A stretch of DNA of 64,000 nucleotides, from the NCBI GenBank assembly GCA_022843745.1, contig JALHNB010000034.1, positions 1 to 64,000 of the forward strand, in the 5' to 3' direction. Under the pieces are notes generated by a model. It was not told the origin of the DNA and made no database searches. It saw only the letters and a list, made by a program, of their open reading frames with translations. Of the stretch, positions 50,860-59,492 are shown one piece after another. The stretch's first letter is position 1. The number at the start of each line of letters is the position of its first letter. Origin of the DNA: Anaerolineae bacterium (GTDB lineage Bacteria > Chloroflexota > Anaerolineae > Aggregatilineales > Phototrophicaceae). Position numbers and translations under genes: made by a program.

Positions 50860-51585
50860 ATGTCTCAAATATCTACACCTCAGATCGAGAGTAAAATCAA
50901 TCGCTACAGTCTAAACGCTGTTGCCAGGCATCAGGTCGGCGCGATTTTCGTTGCGGGATTGGTCTTTTTGGGCGCGGGAACGCTGAACTGGACGTGGGGA
51001 TGGGTGTTTGGCGTTGTTTATTTCCTGTGCTGGCTTGTGGTAAGTGCTGCCCTCTGGCGCTATAACCCCGAACTGCTCACCGTGCGCGGCAAAAGTACCA
51101 GCCAATTGAGCGGGGGGAAGTGGTGGGACTGGGTGCTGCTGACGCTGTACACGCTGGTTTTCATCGGGCAGCCGTTCGTCGCCGGGCTGGATTTTCGCTA
51201 TAGGTGGTCAGCACCTTCTGAACCAATTATTTACATCCTCGGAAATCTGTTGATGCTGGCGGCTTATTTCCTGCTGGCATGGTCCATGGTCGTCAACCGA
51301 AATTTTGAAGCAATAGTACGCATCCAGGAAGATCGGGTTCATCGCGTTATTACCTCCGGCCCGTATCGCTTTGTGCGTCATCCAGGGTATGTCAGTGTAA
51401 TTCTGAGCTTTGTCGCACTTCCGATAGCTTTGGGTACGTGGACAGCGCTGATTCCGGGACTTATCGGAATCGTGGTCTTCGTTATTCGCACAGCACTGGA
51501 AGACCGCAGCTTACAGGCTGAACTGCCCGGTTATGCGGATTATGCCCATCAGACACGCTCTCGCCTGCTGCCGGGTGTGTGGTAG
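50860..51585 (+). CDS. Isoprenylcysteine carboxyl methyltransferase-like membrane protein
   Basis: A 241-residue protein with about five hydrophobic helices and the ICMT C-terminal signature: VHRVITSGPYRFVRHPGYVS, then EDRSLQAELPGYADYAHQTR. This segment binds S-adenosylmethionine at the membrane surface. In bacteria such proteins probably methylate lipid-like or small substrates, since prenylated proteins are absent. A strong AGGAGG site precedes the ATG. Single-gene unit. Confidence 0.88.
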   Translation: MSQISTPQIESKINRYSLNAVARHQVGAIFVAGLVFLGAGTLNWTWGWVFGVVYFLCWLVVSAALWRYNPELLTVRGKSTSQLSGGKWWDWVLLTLYTLVFIGQPFVAGLDFRYRWSAPSEPIIYILGNLLMLAAYFLLAWSMVVNRNFEAIVRIQEDRVHRVITSGPYRFVRHPGYVSVILSFVALPIALGTWTALIPGLIGIVVFVIRTALEDRSLQAELPGYADYAHQTRSRLLPGVW

Positions 51586-51594
51586 CACATCGGT

Positions 51595-52407
51595 TCATTT
51601 CAGGCGGCGGTTGATGAGCGCGATAATTTCCTCGGCGCTTTCTTCAATGGGCTTATCGGTGGTGTCGATGATGGCGAATTGACCCCGGCGAAAAACCTCA
51701 CGGGCAAATTCAAGTTCGTCGTAAAGCTCGGCGGGTGCGGTATAGGGCGTATTGGGGGCGATCCCCAGATGATGACTGCGGCGCTGGCGATAGGCGACAA
51801 GCTGCCCTGCCTCGATCATGAGGCCGACAACGCGACGGTGGTCGATCTGAAACAGGGCGGAGGGTGGGCTGATGCCATTGACCAATGGGATATTGGCGAC
51901 TTTCCAGCCCAAAATCGACAGGTACATGCTTAATGGGGTTTTGCCGACCCGCGATACCCCGGTGAGGACTATCTCGGCTTGCGACAGTTCGTAAGCACGT
52001 TTGCCATCGTCATGATTCACGGCAAATTCGATAGCTTCGATGCGTTTGAGGTCACGCTCGCGCATTTTGTGGTACAGGCCGGGCTGTCCAACAGGGGTCT
52101 GCCCCAGAGATCGGGTCAACTGGTCAAGCAGCGGCCCCAAAAGATCGACCTCCGGGACATGATTAATTTTCGCCAGATTCAGCAGTTCGCAGCGCAAATT
52201 CGCATCGACCAGCGTGTGAACGAGCAGGCCGCCAACGGATGCCGCCTGGGCGACTACCTGTTCCAACTGCTCCCGTTGGCGCACCTGCGGCACGATGGTC
52301 ACGGGGATGTCGTTGGTCAGAAACTGCGCCAGCGCCGTCTGCAATATCTGCCAACCGCTGGTTCCCACGCCGCCCGAAACGATGAAAATTGTTGGTTTTG
52401 TCACCAC
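51595..52407 (-). CDS. PEP synthase/pyruvate phosphate dikinase regulatory protein (DUF299)
   Basis: A 270-residue bifunctional kinase/pyrophosphorylase-type regulator. The N-terminus reads IFIVSGGVGTSGWQILQTAL, HTLVDANLR occurs mid-way, and the P-loop-like motif is LTGVSRVGKTPLSMYLS; EAIEFAVNHDDG is also typical. Such proteins (also called PSRP/PDRP) switch PEP synthase or PPDK off and on by phosphorylating a Thr near the catalytic His. It starts at GTG 52407, overlapping the end of the hydrolase gene by seven bases. The target enzyme gene is not in the window. Confidence 0.9.
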   Translation of the reverse strand: MVTKPTIFIVSGGVGTSGWQILQTALAQFLTNDIPVTIVPQVRQREQLEQVVAQAASVGGLLVHTLVDANLRCELLNLAKINHVPEVDLLGPLLDQLTRSLGQTPVGQPGLYHKMRERDLKRIEAIEFAVNHDDGKRAYELSQAEIVLTGVSRVGKTPLSMYLSILGWKVANIPLVNGISPPSALFQIDHRRVVGLMIEAGQLVAYRQRRSHHLGIAPNTPYTAPAELYDELEFAREVFRRGQFAIIDTTDKPIEESAEEIIALINRRLK

Positions 52408-53339
52408 ATTGAGTTTTCCAATGGCTTATGAGAACGCACTGCATCGACTACTAATCGGATGCCTTCTACAACGGTTTCTGGCTCATGCAGTATCACAAGA
52501 TGATCGCTGTAGGATGCCGGAAGCAGCTTGCTATTAGACGAAAACTTCAGGAAATCTGACTGAACGCCTCTCCACTCCGGTATATCCCCTAATGCTTGAG
52601 TCACCACGACCACAGGCTTATCGCCGAGAATATTTTTGATCTCGATATTCGGGTCAAGCAGTTTGATCTCCCGTGAGCCGCTGTAGAGCATGGCGTGCGA
52701 ATGCAAGGCGACACATGCGCCTTTTGCCGCTGGTGACATGGGCAGCTCCATATATCGGAGCCAGGTTTCCAGACGAACCAGCCCGATGAATGACAGCAAA
52801 CGACTGGTCAACATATCCTGCACGATCTTCAACCGCCCCGGCCACATGACCGGGTGGAACGAATCGACCAGAACGATACCCGCTACGAGATCGGGATAAC
52901 GGCGGGCGAATTGGTACACGTACTGACCGCCGATGTCATGACCGACCAGAATGCAGGGCGTGGGAATCTCGGCTTTGACAATAAGATCATGAAGCTCCTG
53001 CACGATGACCTGGTCATTGCGTTCACGATGTTCTGTGGTCTGTGGGTCGTCGCTCCAACCGTAGCCGGCTCGATCATAGGCATAAACAGAGGTGAAGCCG
53101 GCAACTTCGCGCTGCACCATATCCCACTTGGCTGAAAAACCGAGGCTGCCGCCTTCGAGGATCACAGAAGGCACGTTTTTTGCGTCACCCATATGCAGCA
53201 AGTGAAGCCGCAGACCGCCGATGTCGATCAATTTCCCTGGCGGCGGGTATTTGCGGCGATCCCGCAACATCAGCAGATATTCCAGAACCGCCGCGACAGT
53301 CACGATCACAAAAATGAGGATAAAAATATCTGTCGTCAT
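52401..53339 (-). CDS. Membrane-anchored alpha/beta hydrolase with Asp nucleophile
   Basis: A 312-residue protein with an N-terminal helix (IFILIFVIVTVAAVLEYLLM) and a hydrolase domain: GKLIDIGGLRLHLLHMGD, VILEGGSLGFSAKW, YDRAGYGWSDDPQ, and the elbow ILVGHDIGGQYVYQFA. The usual Ser is Asp, as in haloalkane dehalogenases and epoxide hydrolases, which implies a covalent alkyl-ester intermediate. SDHLVILHEPE near the end may carry the catalytic His. It resembles 14923 (Ser version) in overall plan. It lies between a deazaflavin-type reductase and the PEP-synthase regulator, overlapping the latter. Confidence 0.88.
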   Translation of the reverse strand: MTTDIFILIFVIVTVAAVLEYLLMLRDRRKYPPPGKLIDIGGLRLHLLHMGDAKNVPSVILEGGSLGFSAKWDMVQREVAGFTSVYAYDRAGYGWSDDPQTTEHRERNDQVIVQELHDLIVKAEIPTPCILVGHDIGGQYVYQFARRYPDLVAGIVLVDSFHPVMWPGRLKIVQDMLTSRLLSFIGLVRLETWLRYMELPMSPAAKGACVALHSHAMLYSGSREIKLLDPNIEIKNILGDKPVVVVTQALGDIPEWRGVQSDFLKFSSNSKLLPASYSDHLVILHEPETVVEGIRLVVDAVRSHKPLENSMW

Positions 53340-53358
53340 TTGTGCAACCTCGTTTGAT

Positions 53359-53832
53359 TCACTCCACCAGAGTCACGCGGACGGCGACCACTTTGGGGGC
53401 AGTGCGCCGGACATCATCCATATTCGGCTTGTTTTCGTCAGCCAGCCGGATGCCATAAAATGTGGCCTGATTCGGATATTGGGTGATGGCTTCGGCAAGC
53501 AGCGGAACAATTGTCTCTTCATCTATATGGGCTTTGGCCGTGCCGTGATAGGTTCTTCGCTGGATCAGCAGTTCAACCGGGGCAGCATCTGCAAAATTGC
53601 GCCACCAACCGCGAAACCACTTCGTCAATATCGTAACGGTCTGTCCCTCGCGCACATAGCCGACGGGAATGGTATAGCGTTTGCCGGATTTGCGTCCGGT
53701 GTACGTCAGGAGCATGATCTGGTTGCTCATCAGACGATGGAGCAGCGGTGTATGCAGCAGGAATGATACGACAGCGTTGGAGGAGGGCGACGGCGACCAT
53801 TCCCAGGGGCGGGGTGTTGTCGTATTGAACAT
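53359..53832 (-). CDS. Deazaflavin (F420)-dependent nitroreductase-like protein (DDN family)
   Basis: About 157 residues from ATG 53832, which has AAGGGA upstream; the longer frame to 53895 lacks a good site. MLLTYTGRKSGKRYTIPVGY and TILTKWFRGWWRNFADAAPV are the F420-binding motifs of the DDN/split-barrel family. Such enzymes use reduced F420 to reduce unsaturated compounds. It starts a three-gene minus-strand operon with the Asp-type hydrolase 19 bases downstream. Confidence 0.88.
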   Translation of the reverse strand: MFNTTTPRPWEWSPSPSSNAVVSFLLHTPLLHRLMSNQIMLLTYTGRKSGKRYTIPVGYVREGQTVTILTKWFRGWWRNFADAAPVELLIQRRTYHGTAKAHIDEETIVPLLAEAITQYPNQATFYGIRLADENKPNMDDVRRTAPKVVAVRVTLVE

Positions 53833-54070
53833 GAAATTTCCCTTTAGAAGGACATCATTCGACAGGTATTTTTGTTTTGCAGTCCCCCTTATCATGACGT
53901 TAGCGCGAAATTCACTTCACGGCACGTAACGGACATCGGGAATTAAATATGTCGAAGATCACACCTCGAACAGGACAAATTGACTTAAAAGTCGTTAATC
54001 AATTCTAAAATATTTGATGCTATACTTAAAATTGTAATGTTTGTAATCTTGCAAATGGAGTTCTATTTTT

Positions 54071-54484
54071 ATGCCTTACAAGATGAACTGGTATATTGAA
54101 AATGAGGTTGTCTATACCCAATATTGGGGTGTGACCACCGCCGAGGAAATGCAGAATTCGCTCATTCAAGTAAAGGAATTTATTGATCACAGCGAACGTC
54201 AACTGGTACATATGATTATGGATGTCAGCGCTATTACAGAAGCGGTGCCGCTGACAGACTCTATACGGATTACTCGCGAAGTAGGGCCACATGAGCGTGC
54301 AGGCTGGACGGTCACCGTTGGCGAAAAATCCCCTATTTCTAAAATGGCATCTGCAATGGGAGCCTCGCTTTTTAAGCTGCGTCTTAAGGGTGTTGGCACT
54401 CTCGACGAAGCCTTCGATCACCTGAAATTTTTCGACTCGACCCTTAGCTGGGACAAAGCCGAAGAATCCATTCTGAGCCGGTGA
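54071..54484 (+). CDS. STAS/SpoIIAA-like single-domain protein
   Basis: A 137-residue protein with alternating strands and helices: YIENEVVYTQYWGVTTAEEM, LVHMIMDVSAITEAVPL, GWTVTVGEKSPISKMA and GTLDEAFDHLKFFD. The layout (strand-helix-strand with ...HMIMDVS...) resembles SpoIIAA/STAS-like proteins common in Chloroflexota, with no enzyme signature. It could bind a lipid or act as a partner-switch module. The call is from pattern only. Confidence 0.6.
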   Translation: MPYKMNWYIENEVVYTQYWGVTTAEEMQNSLIQVKEFIDHSERQLVHMIMDVSAITEAVPLTDSIRITREVGPHERAGWTVTVGEKSPISKMASAMGASLFKLRLKGVGTLDEAFDHLKFFDSTLSWDKAEESILSR

Positions 54485-54758
54485 AGCCTCGGTATTGCAA
54501 CCATCAATTTTCATGGGGCACCATAGTGTAACGTACAATCACGACGATGATCGCTGGCGGTGTGCTGTGTCAACCTGCTAAAAAACGGGCGGAAAATAAG
54601 GCCTTGCGATAAACCGAACAGGCGAAAATACAGCACATTTGGATAACATTGCTTTTCAGGCGGGTGGAATGTTCATACATATCTGCTATGTTGTTATTGG
54701 GCAAATTCGGCTACAGTGATGACCTATCGTCAACGTAGATGGTGTCAGGCTCAAATGA

Positions 54759-55565
54759 ATGCGCGTTCGTGTCGGTTGTAATATCGTTTATGAAAGTCAG
54801 TATCCCGTTCCGATCCTGATGGCGATAAGGCTCAAGCAAGGCTATAACCATCGCCTCATTGAAGAAAACTGGTTGATTAACCCGACAATTCCTCTGCATG
54901 AATATCGTGACGGCTTTGATAATCACATCTGGCGGCTGAAAGCACCTGTGGGCAGGCTGGACGTGATGTATGACGCGATTGTCGAAGTGCCGCCAACACC
55001 CGACCCGATCTTTGCGACGCTCCCCAAAACACCTGTCGAAGATTTGCCCGATGAAGTCATCATTTATACGCTGCCGAGCCGCCACTGCCCGTCTGACCTG
55101 TTTGTCAACGATGCGTGGCAGTTATTTGGGCATATCGAGGGCGGTTGGGCGCAGGTGCAGGCGGTGTGCGATTGGCTGCACAGCAACATCCTCTATCGCC
55201 AGGGCAGCACCTCGGCGACAAGCGGCTGGGATGCGTACCAGCAGCGTCAGGGTGTCTGCCGGGATTTCGCGCATCTGGGAGTGGCTTTCTGCCGCGCGTT
55301 AAATTTCCCGGCTCGTTACGTTTGTGGCTATTTGCCGGACATCAATGTACCATTTGATCCAGCGCCGATGGATTTTCACGCCTGGTTCGAGGTGTATATC
55401 GACGGCGCGTGGCATACCTTTGACGCACGGCATAACAAGCCGCGTATTGGGCGGGTGGTGATCGCGTGGGGGCGGGACGCGGTTGATGTGGCTTTCGCGA
55501 CCACCTACGGCAGCCCGACACTGGTCAATTTCAAAGTATGGGCTGATGAAGTTGTTAACGGGTGA
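54759..55565 (+). CDS. Transglutaminase-like protease-fold protein
   Basis: A 268-residue protein. The N-terminal half is a beta-domain (MRVRVGCNIVYESQYPVPIL). The catalytic core reads GVCRDFAHLGVAFCRALNFP (nucleophile Cys), ARYVCGYLPD, DFHAWFEVYIDGAWHTFDAR (His and Asp), completing the Cys-His-Asp triad. Bacterial members usually act as proteases or amidases on peptides. It is followed by a second, related gene at 55631. Its last codons recur twice in the short gap behind it. Confidence 0.9.
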   Translation: MRVRVGCNIVYESQYPVPILMAIRLKQGYNHRLIEENWLINPTIPLHEYRDGFDNHIWRLKAPVGRLDVMYDAIVEVPPTPDPIFATLPKTPVEDLPDEVIIYTLPSRHCPSDLFVNDAWQLFGHIEGGWAQVQAVCDWLHSNILYRQGSTSATSGWDAYQQRQGVCRDFAHLGVAFCRALNFPARYVCGYLPDINVPFDPAPMDFHAWFEVYIDGAWHTFDARHNKPRIGRVVIAWGRDAVDVAFATTYGSPTLVNFKVWADEVVNG

Positions 55566-55625
55566 AGCCTGGGCGGATGAAGTCGGTAACGGATAACGAT
55601 CATGAGTGAAGTCGATAAAGGGTAA
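55539..55625 (+). repeat. Three tandem copies of a gene tail
   Basis: The gene ends WADEVVNG and TGA (to 55565). Then AWADEVGNG with TAA (55567-55596) and MSEVDKG with TAA (55602-55625) follow at about 30-base spacing. Each copy keeps its own stop codon. The last stop lies five bases before the next ATG. Confidence 0.85.
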
Positions 55626-55630
55626 ACCTT

Positions 55631-56542
55631 ATGAATGACCTCGATGCGCGGTTTCTTGATGATCGGGCGATTGAGTGGGCGGATGTCCGGCGGGTACGCT
55701 GTCAGCTTTTTCAGCGGTTTCACTACGCCTATCCGGGGCCGATTCAGAATTTGAAGCAGCGCCTGATGGTGATCCCGGCGGATTCCTACGGCTCACAGCA
55801 TCTTCGCAGCCATTCACTCTCCGTCACGCCCTACGCTGATGTTACACGGCAGCACGCCGACCCGTTTGGCAACCGAATTTTTGAGATGGAAATGTTGCAA
55901 GCCGATGATTCGATCTCGTTTGAAGTGCTGATGACGGTTGAGAGCAAACTCGCGACTCATGTCCGACCACTGGTTTCGCGCCGCAGCATCGACCAGCTTT
56001 TAAAGCCGACTCGCCTGACGAAGGCTGATGTAAACATTGAAGACATCGCGAATCAGTTACAGGGTGAAACCTCCGATTCCTACGAACTCGCGCAAGGCAT
56101 CAGCGATTGGGTCTACAGAACGATGCGCTACGAAAGCGCGGTGACGACTGTCGAAACCACCGCGATTGAGGCGTTAAAATTGGGGCGTGGCCTGTGCCAG
56201 GATTATTCGCACCTCATGCTTTCGATTTGTCGTGAGGCGGGTCTGGCAGCGCGGTATGTGTCGGGGCATCTGCTGGGGGAGGGCGGGTCACACGCCTGGG
56301 TCGAAGTGATCCTGCCGACAGCCGATGGCTACAGCGCCTTCGCCTTTGACCCGACCAACAATCGACACCCCGATCTGAGCTATATCACCGTCGCGATTGG
56401 ACGTGATTATCGCGATGTTTCGCCCACGTCCGGCACGTTCGTCGCGCCTTACAGCGGTCAACTGACGTGCAGCAAACGCGCTGGCCTTACGTTGATCGAA
56501 TACCTCAGTGGTGAGATTGTCCAGAGTGAAGTGATGCAGTAG
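55631..56542 (+). CDS. Transglutaminase-like protein with N-terminal beta domain
   Basis: A 303-residue protein of the bacterial transglutaminase-like group. The N-terminal domain shows RCQLFQRFHYAYPGPIQNLK and SLSVTPYADVTRQHADPFGN. The core holds GRGLCQDYSHLMLSICREAG (Cys), RYVSGHLLGEGGSHAWVEVI (His) and FAFDPTNN (Asp), a full triad. It is likely co-transcribed with 54759 and acts as a peptide hydrolase or amidase; substrate unknown. No ribosome site is evident before the ATG, so translation may depend on coupling. Confidence 0.9.
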   Translation: MNDLDARFLDDRAIEWADVRRVRCQLFQRFHYAYPGPIQNLKQRLMVIPADSYGSQHLRSHSLSVTPYADVTRQHADPFGNRIFEMEMLQADDSISFEVLMTVESKLATHVRPLVSRRSIDQLLKPTRLTKADVNIEDIANQLQGETSDSYELAQGISDWVYRTMRYESAVTTVETTAIEALKLGRGLCQDYSHLMLSICREAGLAARYVSGHLLGEGGSHAWVEVILPTADGYSAFAFDPTNNRHPDLSYITVAIGRDYRDVSPTSGTFVAPYSGQLTCSKRAGLTLIEYLSGEIVQSEVMQ

Positions 56543-56544
56543 CA

Positions 56545-56640
56545 CAACCCCTCCCCCGACCCCCTTTCAAGGGTAGGTATTTCATGCAACCCCTCACCCC
56601 CAGCCCCTCTCCCACAAGGGGCGAGGGGAGAAAAAGGCGG
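56545..56640. repeat. CCCCT elements, copies 15a and 15b
   Basis: 15a (56545-56572) is a short hairpin fragment, AACCCCTCCCCCGACCCCCT then TTCAAGGG. 15b (56573-56640) begins TAGGTATTTCATGCAACCCC and is nearly identical to copy 3 at 3863-3930. They lie directly behind the transglutaminase stop. Confidence 0.85.
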
Positions 56641-56742
56641 CGGGGTGGGGTTGAAGACTGCAAACTCTACGGCTGAAATTTCAATGAAGAAATAACCAGT
56701 ACCACAGACATACCACCACGGTAGCAGGCTGCAAAATCATGT

Positions 56743-56759
56743 TAGAATAGTCGATTCTA
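56743..56759. promoter_or_regulatory. Inverted repeat TAGAAT-N5-ATTCTA before PhyH gene
   Basis: Two perfect six-base arms lie 24 bases before the phyH ATG, a position suited to an operator. The regulator is unknown. Confidence 0.4.
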
Positions 56760-56782
56760 TGACCGCATGAAGGAATCGGCTT

Positions 56783-57541
56783 ATGCTCACCAGCGAACAG
56801 ATCGCGCAATTTCACGAAGATGGCTATTTGATGCTCGGCAAGGTGTTGACGGACTCACAGGTCGAAGCGCTCGTCGCCGATGAAAAACGCTTTCGCGAAA
56901 GTCCACTGTGGACTGACAATCAACAGCCGACAGGCAAGACCATATTTCGCAGCCAGCTTGGGCCATACTCCACAGCCGTGCGCGATGCTGGGTTGACGGG
57001 TGCGCATGTCCCTCTTATTCAACAGTTGATCGGCCCGAATGTGATCTACTGGTTTTCGCAGTACGTCACCAAATACCCCGATGCCAACAGCGGCAAAAGC
57101 GATTTCCCCTGGCATCAGGATAATGGATATTCGAAGGGCATTTCCCCGGCGACCAATATCACCGTGTGGGTGGCGCTGGAAGACGTGAATGAGCAAAACG
57201 GCTGTGTTTATGTGATGCCAGGAAGCCACAAGGACGGCCTGCGCGATCATGGCACACGGGCGGAATCGTGGCATTTGACCGTTGCTGTCGAGGGGAATGG
57301 CGTGCCAGCGATTTTGAAGGCCGGGGAAGCGGTGGCTTTTACCGGTCTGACGCTGCACCGTTCACTTCTCAACCACACTGACCAGCCGCGCCGGGGCTTT
57401 TTTATGGAATACGCCGATGCGGATGCTTCGGAGTGCGTCACAACTCCCAACCCGCGCCGGATTGTCGAGCGCATGTGCGTGTATTTCGTGTCCGGTCAGG
57501 CGACGCTCGATCAATTAAGCGCCCCACCGCCGCTGGGATGA
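56783..57541 (+). CDS. Phytanoyl-CoA dioxygenase (PhyH) family enzyme
   Basis: A 252-residue oxygenase starting QIAQFHEDGYLMLGKVLTDS. Iron ligands: FPWHQDNGY (His, Asp) and LTLHRSLLNHTDQPRRGFFM (distal His; Arg for 2-oxoglutarate). TVWVALEDVNEQNGCVYVMP is the conserved core with the Glu-Asn pair. It is the third PhyH gene of the window and shorter than the others. ATG has AAGGA. It converges with the SDR gene. Substrate unknown. Confidence 0.92.
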   Translation: MLTSEQIAQFHEDGYLMLGKVLTDSQVEALVADEKRFRESPLWTDNQQPTGKTIFRSQLGPYSTAVRDAGLTGAHVPLIQQLIGPNVIYWFSQYVTKYPDANSGKSDFPWHQDNGYSKGISPATNITVWVALEDVNEQNGCVYVMPGSHKDGLRDHGTRAESWHLTVAVEGNGVPAILKAGEAVAFTGLTLHRSLLNHTDQPRRGFFMEYADADASECVTTPNPRRIVERMCVYFVSGQATLDQLSAPPPLG

Positions 57542-57549
57542 TGCGAGAA

Positions 57550-58389
57550 TTACGTGCGCAAACGCATCGCATACAGGTCATTTTGCAGAATTTCTTCGAC
57601 GTGCTGGAGCATTTCCGGCAGATTATGTTCCACAGAGATATAGCGCCCAGATAGGCTGTTGGCCTGACCCGATGCCAGAAATGCGACTAAATCGGCAGAC
57701 ATTTCGGGCGGTACGTCACGGCCTCCCGTAAAAATGCCCGCGAACCAGGACACGTATTTTTTCCCCTCATCGGAATCAATGAGATATTGAGCCATGTCGG
57801 TTCGGACCGTGCCGGGGTCGAGGCTGAAAACGGCAATATGATGCTGCCTGACTTCGGTGTGAAGGCAGTCGGTGAAGCGAATAAGCGCGGCTTTTGAGGC
57901 GCAGTAGGACGATCCGTAAGGAATAGTCCCGATACCAGCGGCACTTGCCACATTGATAATCACGCCCTGTTTGCGGCGAATCATGGCAGGCAAGACCGTG
58001 CGGGCGCAGAGAAACGGGCCGCGCACATTCACATCCATGACATGCCACCACACATCGGGATCAGTCTCATGGATGGGGCCGGGTTCTTCCAGCACACCCG
58101 CATTATTCACCAGCACATCGACAGCGCCGAGTTGGTTTTCGACCTCCTGTACCATTCGCTCGACGGCGGCGCGATCCGTTACATCGGCGGCGATGCCGAT
58201 TGCGCTACCGCCAGCCGCGCGGATCGCCTCGATATTTTCCTCAAGTGACTCAACCGTGCGTCCAGTGATGGCGATGGCTGCGCCAGATGCGGCCAATTTC
58301 TGCGCCATGTGCCGCCCCAGGCCGCGTCCGCCACCCGTGACGAGCGCGACTTTTCCGGTGAGATCGACAGAGGGGAGGGTGGAGGTCAT
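57550..58389 (-). CDS. Short-chain dehydrogenase/reductase (SDR)
   Basis: A 279-residue classical SDR: the cofactor motif VTGGGRGLGRHMAQKLA, then NNAGVLEEPGP, and the catalytic Ser-Tyr-Lys in INVASAAG and GSSYCASKAAL. ITGRTVESLE after strand 2 suggests NADP(H) preference (Arg after Gly). It oxidises or reduces an unknown alcohol/ketone. It converges with the PhyH gene; a shared pathway is possible but not shown. Confidence 0.92.
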   Translation of the reverse strand: MTSTLPSVDLTGKVALVTGGGRGLGRHMAQKLAASGAAIAITGRTVESLEENIEAIRAAGGSAIGIAADVTDRAAVERMVQEVENQLGAVDVLVNNAGVLEEPGPIHETDPDVWWHVMDVNVRGPFLCARTVLPAMIRRKQGVIINVASAAGIGTIPYGSSYCASKAALIRFTDCLHTEVRQHHIAVFSLDPGTVRTDMAQYLIDSDEGKKYVSWFAGIFTGGRDVPPEMSADLVAFLASGQANSLSGRYISVEHNLPEMLQHVEEILQNDLYAMRLRT

Positions 58390-58469
58390 TTTGGTTTCCT
58401 TTTGAATTTAGGGTGCGCACGAGGCATCAATTATTATAACTTAAATGCTAGTTGCGAATGTTAGTAAAG

Positions 58470-59405
58470 GGGAGAGTAAAAACAGAAGCAAAGTCTTGAG
58501 GGTAAAGCTAGCATGGGTGCGAGAATAGGCTCTTGAGTACCCATGTGCTCCAATTGGGAGTAAAGGGTTTCAATCTGTTTGCGGTAGGGTCGCAGGTTAC
58601 TAATCGTCAGATCAGGTGTTAGCGGTCATGTTTTTGCGACGAGAATCCCAGACGGACATCATAAACGCGAACTAACAATCAAGGCACTATATGTCTAATT
58701 CAGCTTATCTTATAGTATGCGCGGGAAAATTTAACCAGCTCTGACCCTAAACCAAATATAGGCTTTTCCGAAGACGCTTATTTACGAGAAGAAATAATTG
58801 CTGACCAAAAGATTAGCCATCTATAATCTTACGTAGTTTTAGATATTCTGTTTCGCTTATTTCTCCTAAAGCCAGTCGCTTTTTTAGAACAGCCAATGCT
58901 TCATTATCCGGTGCTGGAGAACTGGTATTTTGTGAAGATATTAAACTCTGTGAAATAACTTTTTCGGTATCTTCAGGAACTTTTTGACCATCTACCCTGA
59001 GGTCATATTGGGGCAGCATAAATCCTGCAAAAAAACTATCTTTTGATCATACTTGTATGTCAATTTTATTGTTAACAGAATCAATGATAATAGGATAGTT
59101 CCCAAAAAGTTCTTTCCATGAAACGGCATTCTTATCACAGATTACCTGCCCATTTATCGAAATTTTTATGTTACCCGTCCAAGCGCCTCTTAACAATTCG
59201 CAAGTTATGATGTATTGTTTACTGTTAACGATTAAGTACCAATTTTTACGATTGTTTGCCACTTTATCCCTCATCTGTTGTACGAGTCACATATTAAGGT
59301 ACTATATCATGTTTTGTACCTTGATTACCAATTGAATATACTCGAAAAAACGAGAGCAAAAACAGAAGCAAAACCCTGTGAGAGCAAAGTCTGCATTGGT
59401 GTGTG
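58470..59405. repeat. AT-rich island bounded by imperfect direct repeats
   Basis: GAGAGTAAAAACAGAAGCAA (from about 58473) and GAGAGCAAAAACAGAAGCAA (from about 59352) are followed by further similar sequence, for about 54 bases each. Between them the DNA is A+T-rich and holds one broken gene (58813-59274). The stretch 58523-58812 shows no gene. Confidence 0.7.
58813..59274 (-). pseudogene. FAIM1-like/SHOCT protein interrupted by TGA
   Basis: Two short frames in the same phase are separated by a single TGA at 59047-59049. The first (75 residues) has WYLIVNSKQYIITCELLRGA, IKISINGQVICDKNAVSWKE and IIDSVNNKIDIQV. After the stop it reads SKDSFFAGFMLPQYDLRVDG, then a linker and a C-terminal SHOCT helix pair (LAVLKKRLALGEISETEYLK). 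Joined, the strands form a repeated beta pattern as in FAIM1-like domains, ending in a SHOCT oligomerisation module. The stop cuts the domain, so the gene is probably dead or misread. Alternatively the second part restarts at ATG 59019. Confidence 0.7.
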
Positions 59406-59492
59406 AACAGAGAGATTGGTTAATTTCACCTGCTGGGCGTCCGTGCTAGAATATGCGTTTCTCACACAATTTTACCCACCAAGAGGCCAAAC

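Noticed and set aside
59047-59049. General use of TGA as a sense codon in this organism.
   Set aside because: TGA ends many intact genes here, for example the transglutaminase at 55565 and the importer B permease at 21088, so the code is standard.
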